15,504 nucleotides of DNA from Bacillota bacterium (GTDB lineage: Bacteria; Bacillota; Negativicutes; Sporomusales; UBA7701). The position numbers and the translations under genes were made by a program. Shown here in pieces: positions 7,225 through 13,934 of the stretch. Each line of letters opens with the position of its first letter. Positions within the stretch are counted from its first letter, which is position 1. The stretch covers positions 1 to 15,504 of the forward strand of contig JAEZLU010000063.1 in NCBI GenBank assembly GCA_023415075.1. Reading direction: 5' to 3'. The notes beneath the pieces are model-generated. The model saw only the letters and a program-made list of their open reading frames with translations. It did not search any database and was not told the origin of the DNA.

Positions 7225-7812
7225 ATGAAAGATCTTTCCAAGTATTTTATCAACGGCCTGATTGTCATTGTGCCGATTGCCATAACCACCTTCGTCGTCC
7301 AGGAAATCCTTGATCTCACCGAGAATTTGCTGGGACGCCACCTGCCGCTGAAGTTTCCCGGCCTCGGCCTGATCGCCGTGCTGGCCATCATCCTGGCGGT
7401 CGGCTGGCTGTCCTCCCACTGGATAGCCAGGCGGCTTCTCGACTACGGCGAAAGACTTTTGAGCACCATCCCGTTCATCAAGTTCATTTATAACAGCGTC
7501 AAGCAGCTGTCGACCGCGGTCTTCGAATCGCAGAACATGTTCAAGCAGGCTGTGCTGGTGCCGTTTCCCCATCCCGGGGCCAAGGCTCTCGGCTTTGTCA
7601 TGGCCGATTTGTCGGCGCCGATCGCCAGCCATCTGGGCGAGGAGAGTGTCTGCGTGTTTATCCCCATGAGCCTTAACATGACGGCCGGCTTTAATATTAT
7701 CGTGCCCCGGCGGGATATAATACCGTTAGATGTTACCAGTGAAAGCGCGCTGCAGTATATTTTGACCGCTGGCACGGTGATGCCGCGCAGCGGCGACGCT
7801 ACCAAATCCTAG
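7225..7812 (+). CDS. DUF502 family membrane protein
   Basis: A 195-residue protein of the DUF502 family, widespread in bacteria and without a settled function. The family shape is clear: two N-terminal membrane helices (about 9-30, and about 48-68 around LAIILAVGWLSSHWIARRL), then a soluble domain with the conserved IPFIKFIYNSVKQL stretch, a PHPGAKALGFV motif, VCVFIPMSLNMTAGFNI and a final VPRRDIIPLDV strand. ATG 7225 is preceded by GAGGGG (7213-7218) with a 6-nt gap. An upstream in-frame TTG at 7207 is ruled out because it lies before the predicted transcription start. Its stop codon abuts the ribosome binding site of the next gene, so the two are co-transcribed. Confidence 0.88.
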   Translation: MKDLSKYFINGLIVIVPIAITTFVVQEILDLTENLLGRHLPLKFPGLGLIAVLAIILAVGWLSSHWIARRLLDYGERLLSTIPFIKFIYNSVKQLSTAVFESQNMFKQAVLVPFPHPGAKALGFVMADLSAPIASHLGEESVCVFIPMSLNMTAGFNIIVPRRDIIPLDVTSESALQYILTAGTVMPRSGDATKS

Positions 7813-7828
7813 GGAGAGATGCGCTATC
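7811..7828 (+). promoter_or_regulatory. Ribosome binding site and AUC start of the CNNM transporter gene
   Basis: AGGGAGAG (7811-7818) lies 7 nt before ATC 7826, ideal spacing. No ATG, GTG or TTG is in frame upstream of TTG 7871. The ATG at 7819 is in another frame, runs only eight codons to TAG 7843-7845, and is too close to the binding site. The TTG at 7871 has no ribosome binding site and would remove half of the first membrane helix. Confidence 0.5.
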
Positions 7829-9184
7829 GATTCATCCGTAAATAGCCTTGTAGCCCTGGTCGCCGCTTTATTGCTGGTACTGATAAACGGCTTTTTTGTC
7901 ATCGCCGAGTTTTCCCTCGTCAAAATCCGCAAAACCAGGCTGGAAGAACTGAGTCTGCAGGGTAACAGCCGGGCCAAGCTTGCCCTGAAGGTCGTATCCG
8001 CCTTCGATACTTATCTGGGGGCCACCCAGCTCGGCATCACCCTGGCATCGCTGGGCCTTGGCTGGCTGGGCGAGCCGGCGGTGGCTGCCCTTATCGCCCC
8101 GCTTTTCTACGCTTACTTTCCGGGGTCGGTCTGGCTTGTGCATACCGTCAGCATCGCCCTCGGCTTCACGATCATAACCTTCCTGCACATCGTACTGGGC
8201 GAGCTTGTGCCCAAGGCCATGGCCATCCAGAGGGTCGAGACCCTGGCCCTTTTCTCGGTCTGGCCTTTATATATCTTTCATAAGCTTGGTTACCCAGTCA
8301 TTGTCCTTTTCAACAAAGCGGCCAGGGCCATCCTGGCCCTGCTTGGCGTAAAGCCGGCCACCGAGGCCGAACTGGCCCATTCCGAGGAAGAGCTGAGGAT
8401 GCTTGTCAACGCCAGCCAGCGCGGCGGTGTGCTCGACCAGATGGAAAGCGAGCTTATCGACAACGTCTTCGACTTTGCCGACCGGCTGGCCCGCGAGGTT
8501 ATGGTGCCCCGCCAGGATATGATTTGTCTGTTTGCCGACGATCCTTACGAGGAAAACCTGCGGGTGGTGCGGGAGACCGCCCATACCCGCTATCCCCTGT
8601 GCATCGACGACAAGGACCATGTTATCGGCATGATCCATATCCGTGACCTGATGGACCTCGACCTGTGCGGGCCGGGCGACAAGGATCTCCGGACGATTAT
8701 GCGGGAGATCCTGGTGGTGCCTGAAGGCATGTCGGTGGCCAGACTGCTGCAGGCCATGCGCCGCAAACGCACCCACCTGGCGGTAGTGGCCGACGAGTAC
8801 GGCGGCACCGCCGGCTTGGTGGCCATGGAAGATGTCATCGAGGAAATCGTCGGCGACATCCAGGATGAGCATGATGAGGGCGAAGCCGAAATCCAGCGCT
8901 TTCCCGACGGCAGCTATGAGTTCGACGGCCTGGTGCTGCTGGACGACGTGGCCGAGCTTCTCAACATCCGCATGGAGGAGCATGAGGAAGACACCCTAGG
9001 CGGCTATATTTTCGGCATGCTCGGCCGCCGGCCCGAAGTGGGCGACCAAGTGAATATCGGCGATTACAGCTTCAGCGTTCTCAAGGTGAACGGCTTCAGG
9101 GTGGTGCGGGTCAAGGCCGAACCGCTGGCCGAAGAGGAGATCGAAGCGACCGGCGAGAACGGTGCCAAGACCGACTTGCCGTAA
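7826..9184 (+). CDS. CNNM/CBS/CorC-domain transporter (hemolysin family, CorB/TlyC-like)
   Basis: Predicted 452-residue integral-membrane protein of the CNNM (DUF21) family, once called hemolysin and now associated with Mg2+/Co2+ efflux or homeostasis. Domains: CNNM membrane region to about residue 200, with the first helix spanning SLVALVAALLLVLINGFF and the family motif GELVPKAMAIQR; a CBS pair from about 220 (MVPRQDM begins at 226) to about 345, including DEYGGTAGLVAMEDVIEEI; and a CorC_HlyC domain to the end with LGGYIFGMLGRRPEVGD. The start is uncertain: the membrane helix is coded in frame from ATC 7826, which has a well-placed binding site, but a minimal form could start at TTG 7871 (437 aa). 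Downstream, yqzL and recO follow closely, so this is likely one operon from the 7178 promoter. Confidence 0.88.
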   Translation: MDSSVNSLVALVAALLLVLINGFFVIAEFSLVKIRKTRLEELSLQGNSRAKLALKVVSAFDTYLGATQLGITLASLGLGWLGEPAVAALIAPLFYAYFPGSVWLVHTVSIALGFTIITFLHIVLGELVPKAMAIQRVETLALFSVWPLYIFHKLGYPVIVLFNKAARAILALLGVKPATEAELAHSEEELRMLVNASQRGGVLDQMESELIDNVFDFADRLAREVMVPRQDMICLFADDPYEENLRVVRETAHTRYPLCIDDKDHVIGMIHIRDLMDLDLCGPGDKDLRTIMREILVVPEGMSVARLLQAMRRKRTHLAVVADEYGGTAGLVAMEDVIEEIVGDIQDEHDEGEAEIQRFPDGSYEFDGLVLLDDVAELLNIRMEEHEEDTLGGYIFGMLGRRPEVGDQVNIGDYSFSVLKVNGFRVVRVKAEPLAEEEIEATGENGAKTDLP

Positions 9185-9223
9185 CAAATTCCCCTGACGA
9201 AAATGCGGAAGGGACGATGGCGG

Positions 9224-9346
9224 ATGTTAATACAGGATATTATGTGGGACATTTTCCAGCGTACCGGCAACATCGGCGCCTACCTCCTATACCGTCAGTG
9301 CAGCGGCTGTCCGCTTGAGGGCGGCGATCTGCCGCCGGGGGATTAG
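9224..9346 (+). CDS. yqzL: YqzL-like small protein
   Basis: A 40-residue protein missed by a length cut-off. Its N-terminal part fits YqzL: aromatic and hydrophobic residues in MWDIFQRTGNIGAYLLYRQ, where the family has a similar WxxFxxTGSIxAYLLYK pattern. YqzL is a tiny protein found just upstream of recO in many Firmicutes; its function is unknown. Here the stop TAG ends one base before the recO ATG, exactly the expected place. Ribosome binding site GGAAGGG at 9207-9213, gap 10 nt. Odd point: a CSGC pair of cysteines in the tail. An overlapping ORF from ATG 9217 in another frame has no such similarity. Confidence 0.85.
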   Translation: MLIQDIMWDIFQRTGNIGAYLLYRQCSGCPLEGGDLPPGD

Positions 9347-9347
9347 G

Positions 9348-10088
9348 ATGGGCGATAAGGGACAGTACAAAACCGAGGCCATCCTGCTGGCGGTACGCGA
9401 ATGCGACGAGGCCAGCAGGATGGTAACTTTATTTTCCCGCGAACACGGCAAGCTTTCGGCCATCGCTTACGGCGCCCGTCGGCCCAGGAGCGCTCTGGCC
9501 GGCTGTATTCAGGTTTTCACCCACGCCGAACTGGCTCTGGCCGGCGGGCGGGGTATCGACAGTATCAAGCAATGCGAGATCGTCCGCTCCTTCCGGGAGC
9601 TGCGGGAGAACCTTACAACTATGGCCTATGCCAGCCTGCTGGCCGAGCTGACAAGCGAGCTATGGCCGGAGCGAGAGACCGAGCCACCGGTGTTCGAGCT
9701 TTTACTGGCCGCCTTCGATATGCTCGGCAAACGCAACCCGCGAATCACGGCGCTGGCCGGCGCCGTGCAATTGCTGGCCCTGGCCGGGTTCCGGCCGGAA
9801 CTCGACAACTGTGTGGCCTGCGGTCAGTCGTTGGTGTTGCCGGCCCTGTTCGACGCCAGAGGCGGCGGCGGTGTGTGTGCGGCCTGCGGCCAACCGCATT
9901 TTCCCGCCTTCGGCCCCGACGCCAAGGGGTTTGTGGAACGGCTGCTCGGCCTTGACTGGCAGAATCCGGGGCAGTTTTCGGTGACCGGCGCTGTGCTGAC
10001 TGAGACCGAACGGCTGCTGGCTGATTTTCTGACCTATCGTCTGGACAAACCGCTAAAATCCATGGCCTTCATCGCCGCCATCAGTTAG
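9348..10088 (+). CDS. recO: DNA repair protein RecO
   Basis: A 246-residue recombination mediator that anneals ssDNA and, with RecR, loads RecA onto SSB-coated gaps. The N-terminal OB-fold has the usual form (YKTEAILLAVRECDEASRMV, then FSREHGKLSAIAYGARRPRS), followed by a helical domain and a four-cysteine zinc site at C155, C158, C177 and C180. Length matches the family (about 250). A start at TTG 9315 would add 11 residues read through yqzL; ATG 9348 is preferred because it places the OB-fold at the normal distance and lies one base after the yqzL stop. GGGGGA at 9337-9342 serves as the ribosome binding site. Confidence 0.95.
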   Translation: MGDKGQYKTEAILLAVRECDEASRMVTLFSREHGKLSAIAYGARRPRSALAGCIQVFTHAELALAGGRGIDSIKQCEIVRSFRELRENLTTMAYASLLAELTSELWPERETEPPVFELLLAAFDMLGKRNPRITALAGAVQLLALAGFRPELDNCVACGQSLVLPALFDARGGGGVCAACGQPHFPAFGPDAKGFVERLLGLDWQNPGQFSVTGAVLTETERLLADFLTYRLDKPLKSMAFIAAIS

Positions 10089-10144
10089 GATAAGAGGAGC
10101 GGCCGCGGGGGAAAATAGGAAAAACGGTAACCAGGAGGATGGAC

Positions 10145-10582
10145 ATGGAAGAAATTACGCTGGAGAAAATAGACCTGTTGCGCGAACGAACCGGGGTGAC
10201 TTACCGCGAGGCCAAGGAAGCGCTGCAGCGGTCCGGAGGCGATGTTATCGACGCCCTGGTCGAATTGGAGGCAGCGAAACCGGTCGGCTGGACGGAGGAG
10301 TTCTCCATGAAGTCGGGCGAAGTGATGGATAAGGTGAAGGAGCTCATCCGCGAAGGCAACGTCACCAAGATCCGCGTTAAGCACGACGGTAAGGTACTTG
10401 TGGAGATTCCGGTAACCATCGGAGCCATCAGCGCGGTAATTTTGCCCCAGTTGGCCGCCCTCGGCGTGCTGGTGGCTGTGTTCAAGCGCTGCACCCTCGA
10501 GGTGGTGCGCAGCGGCGAGGCCGACGAAGCCGTCAAGGACGAGACCGGCGAAGGCGGGACGCCGCCCAAGGGCGGCTTGTGA
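10145..10582 (+). CDS. DUF4342 protein with N-terminal UBA-like helix bundle
   Basis: A 145-residue protein. Residues 1-40 (ITLEKIDLLRERTGVTYREA, then ALQRSGGDVIDALVELE) fit a UBA/NAC-like three-helix bundle such as in EF-Ts and NAC. The second part, KVKELIREGNVTKIRVKHDG with VEIPVTIGAISAVILPQLAA, is the DUF4342 domain with one hydrophobic, possibly membrane-associated segment (about 90-117). The C-terminal tail is acidic and glycine-rich. Function is unknown. ATG 10145 is chosen over ATG 10139 because AGGAGG at 10133-10138 touches the latter but lies 6 nt from the former. It follows recO by 56 bp with no visible terminator. A hairpin-forming GCCGCCC/GGGCGGC lies in its last codons. Confidence 0.8.
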   Translation: MEEITLEKIDLLRERTGVTYREAKEALQRSGGDVIDALVELEAAKPVGWTEEFSMKSGEVMDKVKELIREGNVTKIRVKHDGKVLVEIPVTIGAISAVILPQLAALGVLVAVFKRCTLEVVRSGEADEAVKDETGEGGTPPKGGL

Positions 10583-10611
10583 TTGACAGCCAAGGCAAAA
10601 TTTGCTATAGT
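10583..10611 (+). promoter_or_regulatory. Sigma-A promoter of the glyQS unit
   Basis: Perfect -35 TTGACA (10583-10588), 17-bp spacer, and -10 TATAGT (10606-10611). It begins immediately after the DUF4342 stop codon and would start transcription near 10617-10618, just ahead of the T-box leader. Confidence 0.93.
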
Positions 10612-10617
10612 ATTAAA

Positions 10618-10847
10618 GCAATGAAAGGCGATGAAGGAAATAAGTAGCCGGCCACCAGCAGCGAACCGGGGAGGGTGAAAGCCCGGTAAGGCGCAGGCGA
10701 AGGCATTCACGAGCCGTGAGGGGAAATCCGTCGGGAAAGTAAACCTCACTATAAATCAAGGCGGGTCCTTATAGGGCCAAGCAGGGTGGAACCGCGGGAA
10801 TGAGTTCCCGTCCCTGTAACTAAATTGTTACGGGACGGGAATTTTTT
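10618..10847 (+). promoter_or_regulatory. Glycine T-box riboswitch leader
   Basis: The leader reads uncharged glycyl-tRNA and lets transcription pass into glyQS. The T-box core AGGGTGGAACCGCGGG is at 10783-10798; its TGGA matches the UCCA end of tRNA-Gly (discriminator U). The specifier is GGC at 10702-10704 in the context GAAGGCATTCAC, close to the known glyQS specifier loop, and pairs with a GCC anticodon. Stem I distal arm: ACCGGG/CCCGGT. Between stem I and the antiterminator lie a GTGAGG/CCTCAC hairpin (10716-10721/10744-10749) with GAA and AGTA on opposite sides, like an S-turn stem II, and a GGTCC/GGGCC hairpin (10764-10768/10774-10778). The antiterminator pairs CAGGG and CGGGAA with TTCCCGTCCCTG, which the terminator also needs. 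Folds are by eye. Confidence 0.95.
10805..10847 (+). terminator. T-box regulated intrinsic terminator
   Basis: TTCCCGTCCCTGTAAC (10805-10820) pairs with GTTACGGGACGGGAA (10827-10841), one T bulged, loop TAAATT, then six T residues (10842-10847). Its left arm is shared with the antiterminator, so it forms when charged tRNA-Gly is plentiful. Confidence 0.95.
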
Positions 10848-10907
10848 ATTTTCCGCCGGCGGCCGCAGCCGCTAAAAGTTAGATGTCAATACAGGAGGCG
10901 AAAACTT

Positions 10908-11783
10908 GTGACATTTCAGGAGATAATTCTTACGCTGGAAAATTTCTGGGCCCAGCAAAAATGCATCATCCAGCAGCCCTACGATGTAGAAAAGGGCGCC
11001 GGTACGATGAACCCGGCAACCTTCCTGCGGGCCCTCGGCCCCGAGCCCTGGAACGTGGCCTATGTGGAACCGTCCCGCCGGCCGGCCGACGGCCGCTACG
11101 GCGACAATCCCAACCGCCTGTTCCAGCACCACCAGTATCAGGTTATCATGAAACCGTCGCCGGCCAACATTCAGGACCTCTACCTGGAGAGCCTGGCGAG
11201 GCTCGGCATCGACCGCGACAAGCACGACATCCGCTTCGTCGAGGACAACTGGGAGTCGCCAACCCTCGGCGCCTGGGGCCTTGGCTGGGAGGTCTGGCTG
11301 GACGGCATGGAAATCACTCAGTTCACTTACTTCCAGCAAGTGGGCAGCATAGACGTCAAGCCGGTGGCGGTGGAGATAACTTACGGCCTCGAACGGCTGG
11401 CCATGTACATCCAGGGCAAGGAGAACGTCTATGATGTCGAGTGGGTTGCCGGCATCACTTACGGCGACGTTTTCCACCGCAACGAGGTCGAGCAGTCGAC
11501 CTATAACTTCGAGCTGTCGGACGCATCGATGCTTTTCCAGCTGTTCGACATGTATGAGAAGGAGGCGGTGCGGATCGTCGAGCTCGGCTACGTGCTGCCG
11601 GCCTACGACTATGTTCTCAAGTGCTCGCACGCCTTCAACCTGCTGGACGCCCGCGGAGCTATCAGCGTCAGCGAACGCACTGCATTCATCGGCCGGGTCC
11701 GCAATCTGGCCCGCCTGTGCGCCCAAGGCTACCTGGAGCAACGGGAAAAACTTGGTTACCCGCTTCTGAAAGGAGGCAAATAA
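10908..11783 (+). CDS. glyQ: Glycine--tRNA ligase alpha subunit
   Basis: A 291-residue alpha chain of the bacterial heterotetrameric glycyl-tRNA synthetase, which carries the class II catalytic core for glycine activation. Typical stretches: TFQEIILTLENFWAQQKCII, QPYDVEKGAGTMNPATFLRA, EPSRRPADGRYGDNPNR, FQHHQYQVIMKPSP, DNWESPTLGAWGLGWEVWL and YGLERLAMYIQG. Length is as usual (about 290-300). The start is GTG 10908, with AGGAGG at 10893-10898 and a 9-nt gap; no ATG is in frame nearby. Expression is controlled by the glycine T-box just upstream. glyS follows after one base. Confidence 0.97.
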   Translation: MTFQEIILTLENFWAQQKCIIQQPYDVEKGAGTMNPATFLRALGPEPWNVAYVEPSRRPADGRYGDNPNRLFQHHQYQVIMKPSPANIQDLYLESLARLGIDRDKHDIRFVEDNWESPTLGAWGLGWEVWLDGMEITQFTYFQQVGSIDVKPVAVEITYGLERLAMYIQGKENVYDVEWVAGITYGDVFHRNEVEQSTYNFELSDASMLFQLFDMYEKEAVRIVELGYVLPAYDYVLKCSHAFNLLDARGAISVSERTAFIGRVRNLARLCAQGYLEQREKLGYPLLKGGK

Positions 11784-11784
11784 T

Positions 11785-13848
11785 ATGGCCAAAGATCTGC
11801 TATTGGAAATCGGCACCGAGGAGATTCCTGCCAAATATATGCCGGGGGCGTTGGCCCAACTGGCCGAAATCGCCAAAAGCAAGCTTGACGAGCGGCGTCT
11901 GGCCTGCGGCGACATCCAGACCTTCGGCACCCCCCGCCGGCTGACCCTGGTGGTCCGCGACCTGGCCGAAAAGCAGGCCGATAAGCACAGCGAAAACAAG
12001 GGACCGGCCATCAAGATCGCTTTTGACGACAGCGGCGCCCCCACCAAGGCGGCGCAGGGCTTCGCCCGCGGCCAGGGCGTCGACGTCGCTAAACTTGTGG
12101 TTAAGGATGGCTATGTATACGCAGTGGTCGACGAGGCCGGCCAACCGACGCCCGGGCTGCTGCCCGAACTCCTACCCGAGATCATCACCTCGCTGGCCTT
12201 CCCGAAAAATATGCGGTGGGGAAGCCTCGACCTGCGGTTCCCCCGGCCCATCCGTTGGCTGGTGGCACTGTTCGGCGGCGCAACTGTCCCTTTTACCCTG
12301 GCCGAAGTCACAGCCGGCAACGTCAGCCGGGGTCATCGCTTCCTCAGCCGCGGCCCGGTGACGGTGCAGTCGGTTGACGATTATTTCGTCAGAATGACCG
12401 AAAATCACGTCATGGTCGACCAGAACCTCCGTCGCCAGGTTATCCGCGAGCAGGTCGAGAAGCTGGCCGTCCAGCAGGGTGGCACGGCGGTCATCGACGA
12501 AGACCTGCTGGAGGAAGTCGTTTTCCTGGTGGAATATCCGACCGCCCTGTGCGGCCGTTTTGAGGAGAAATACCTGGCCCTGCCGTCGGAGGCGGTTATC
12601 ACGCCGATGCGCGAGCATCAGCGCTATTTCCCGGTGTTCGCCAAGGACGGCAAGCTGTTGCCGGTGTTCATAACCGTCCGTAACGGCGGCGTCGACTATA
12701 TCGACATCGTCCGCCACGGCAACGAGAGAGTGCTTAAGGCCAGACTGGCCGACGCCCGCTTCTTCTTCGAGGAGGATAAAAAGGTGGCTTTAGCCGAGCG
12801 GGTGGAAAAGCTGAAGACTATCGTTTTCCAGGAAGGACTGGGAACGATGTATGACAAAGTGGTGAGGCTGGAAAGGCTGGCCGCTGCCAGCGCCCAGGCC
12901 ACCGGTCTGGCCGCCGGCGAGCTGCCGACGGTTGAGCGGGCCGCCCGCCTGGCCAAGGCTGACCTGGTCACCGGCATGGTCTGCGAATTCACCGAGCTGC
13001 AGGGGGTCATGGGCCGGGAGTACGCCAAACTGAGCGGCGAGGCACCGGCGGTGGCCGAAGCGATTTTCGAACACTATCTGCCGCGCTTTGCCGGCGACAT
13101 CCTACCGGCGACGGCCGCCGGCCGGGTTGTCGGCATCGCCGATAAGCTCGACAACATCGTTTCGACCTTCAGCCGCGGCCTTATACCCACCGGCTCCCAG
13201 GACCCCTACGCCCTGCGCCGCCAGGCTCTCGGCATTGTCAACATCCTCATCAACGCCAAGTATTCGGTGTCACTTACCGCCCTGATTACCGCCGCCATGG
13301 ATCTACTGGGCATAAGCGGCCAGGAGCGCCGGGCCAAGCTCACCGAGGATATCCTGGAGTTTTTCCGCCTGCGCCTGAAAAACGTCCTCGGCGACGAGGG
13401 CATGCGCTACGATATGATCGACGCTGTGCTGGCCACCGGCACTGACGATGTGTACGACGCCTGGCTACGGGCCAAGGCGATGGCCGTTGAGGGCGGGACG
13501 ATCGCCATGCAGCGGGCCGTTCAGGCCTTAACCCGCGTCGGCAACCTGGCGAAGAACGCCACCACTGACGCCATCGACCCGGCCCTGTTCGCCACCGACG
13601 CCGAGAAGGCCCTGTATGATGCCTATCTGGCCGCCAGCCGACGGGTCAGCGAGCTGACGGCGGCCAAGGATTACGCCGGCGTCCTCAAGGTGATGGCCGA
13701 CCTGGCTGCGCCTATCGACGCTTTCTTTGGCCAGGTGATGGTCATGGTGGATGACATCGCCGTCAAGAGTAACCGCCTGGCTCTCCTGAAAGCCATAACC
13801 GCCCTCACGGCGGCGACTGCCGATCTCAGCAAAATAGTGGTTATTTAA
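11785..13848 (+). CDS. glyS: Glycine--tRNA ligase beta subunit
   Basis: A 687-residue beta chain that binds tRNA-Gly for the alpha/beta glycyl-tRNA synthetase. N-terminal LLLEIGTEEIPAKYMPGAL, FPRPIRWLVALFGG, MREHQRYFPVF and ARFFFEEDKK are family hallmarks; an HD-like helical region includes ADKLDNIVSTFSRGLIPTGS, then QDPYALRRQALG, and the last 100 or so residues are a DALR-type anticodon-binding domain with VMVMVDD and NRLALL. Length matches (about 690). ATG 11785 is preceded by AAGGAGG (11770-11776) inside the glyQ end, gap 8 nt, one base after the glyQ stop. No terminator is visible downstream before the next promoter. Confidence 0.97.
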   Translation: MAKDLLLEIGTEEIPAKYMPGALAQLAEIAKSKLDERRLACGDIQTFGTPRRLTLVVRDLAEKQADKHSENKGPAIKIAFDDSGAPTKAAQGFARGQGVDVAKLVVKDGYVYAVVDEAGQPTPGLLPELLPEIITSLAFPKNMRWGSLDLRFPRPIRWLVALFGGATVPFTLAEVTAGNVSRGHRFLSRGPVTVQSVDDYFVRMTENHVMVDQNLRRQVIREQVEKLAVQQGGTAVIDEDLLEEVVFLVEYPTALCGRFEEKYLALPSEAVITPMREHQRYFPVFAKDGKLLPVFITVRNGGVDYIDIVRHGNERVLKARLADARFFFEEDKKVALAERVEKLKTIVFQEGLGTMYDKVVRLERLAAASAQATGLAAGELPTVERAARLAKADLVTGMVCEFTELQGVMGREYAKLSGEAPAVAEAIFEHYLPRFAGDILPATAAGRVVGIADKLDNIVSTFSRGLIPTGSQDPYALRRQALGIVNILINAKYSVSLTALITAAMDLLGISGQERRAKLTEDILEFFRLRLKNVLGDEGMRYDMIDAVLATGTDDVYDAWLRAKAMAVEGGTIAMQRAVQALTRVGNLAKNATTDAIDPALFATDAEKALYDAYLAASRRVSELTAAKDYAGVLKVMADLAAPIDAFFGQVMVMVDDIAVKSNRLALLKAITALTAATADLSKIVVI

Positions 13849-13853
13849 AACAC

Positions 13854-13884
13854 TTGCCCAGGGAGGTAGGCTTCGGGTTATAAT
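13854..13884 (+). promoter_or_regulatory. Possible promoter for ppsR-lepB
   Basis: A perfect -10 TATAAT (13879-13884) follows TTGCCC (13854-13859), but the spacer is 19 bp, longer than ideal, and the -35 is partial. It lies in the 86-bp glyS-ppsR gap. ppsR may also be read through from glyS, as no terminator separates them. Confidence 0.5.
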
Positions 13885-13934
13885 AAAGTAGGGTACGGCA
13901 CAGCAAACATGGCAGAACAAGGGAGGGATAGGCC

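Noticed and set aside
7819..7845. ATG-initiated eight-codon ORF just before the CNNM gene
   Set aside because: The binding site is only 1-2 nt away, the frame stops at once, and it has no similarity to the protein's N-terminus.
9217..9318. Alternative ORF from ATG 9217 overlapping yqzL
   Set aside because: It has no family similarity, whereas the frame from ATG 9224 gives a YqzL-like protein that ends exactly before recO.
10561..10576. GCCGCCC/GGGCGGC hairpin at the end of the DUF4342 gene as a terminator
   Set aside because: Only two T residues follow, it is inside coding sequence coding for a Pro/Gly-rich tail, and the 2-4 nt loop is likely chance in GC-rich DNA.
10621..10647. Eight-codon ORF with two glycine codons at the start of the glyQS leader, like an attenuation leader peptide
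   Set aside because: No ribosome binding site precedes it, and it lies within stem I of a clear T-box whose own elements account for the regulation.
12172..12717. 181-residue open frame on the minus strand opposite glyS
   Set aside because: No binding site or family pattern, and glyS covers the region with conserved motifs.
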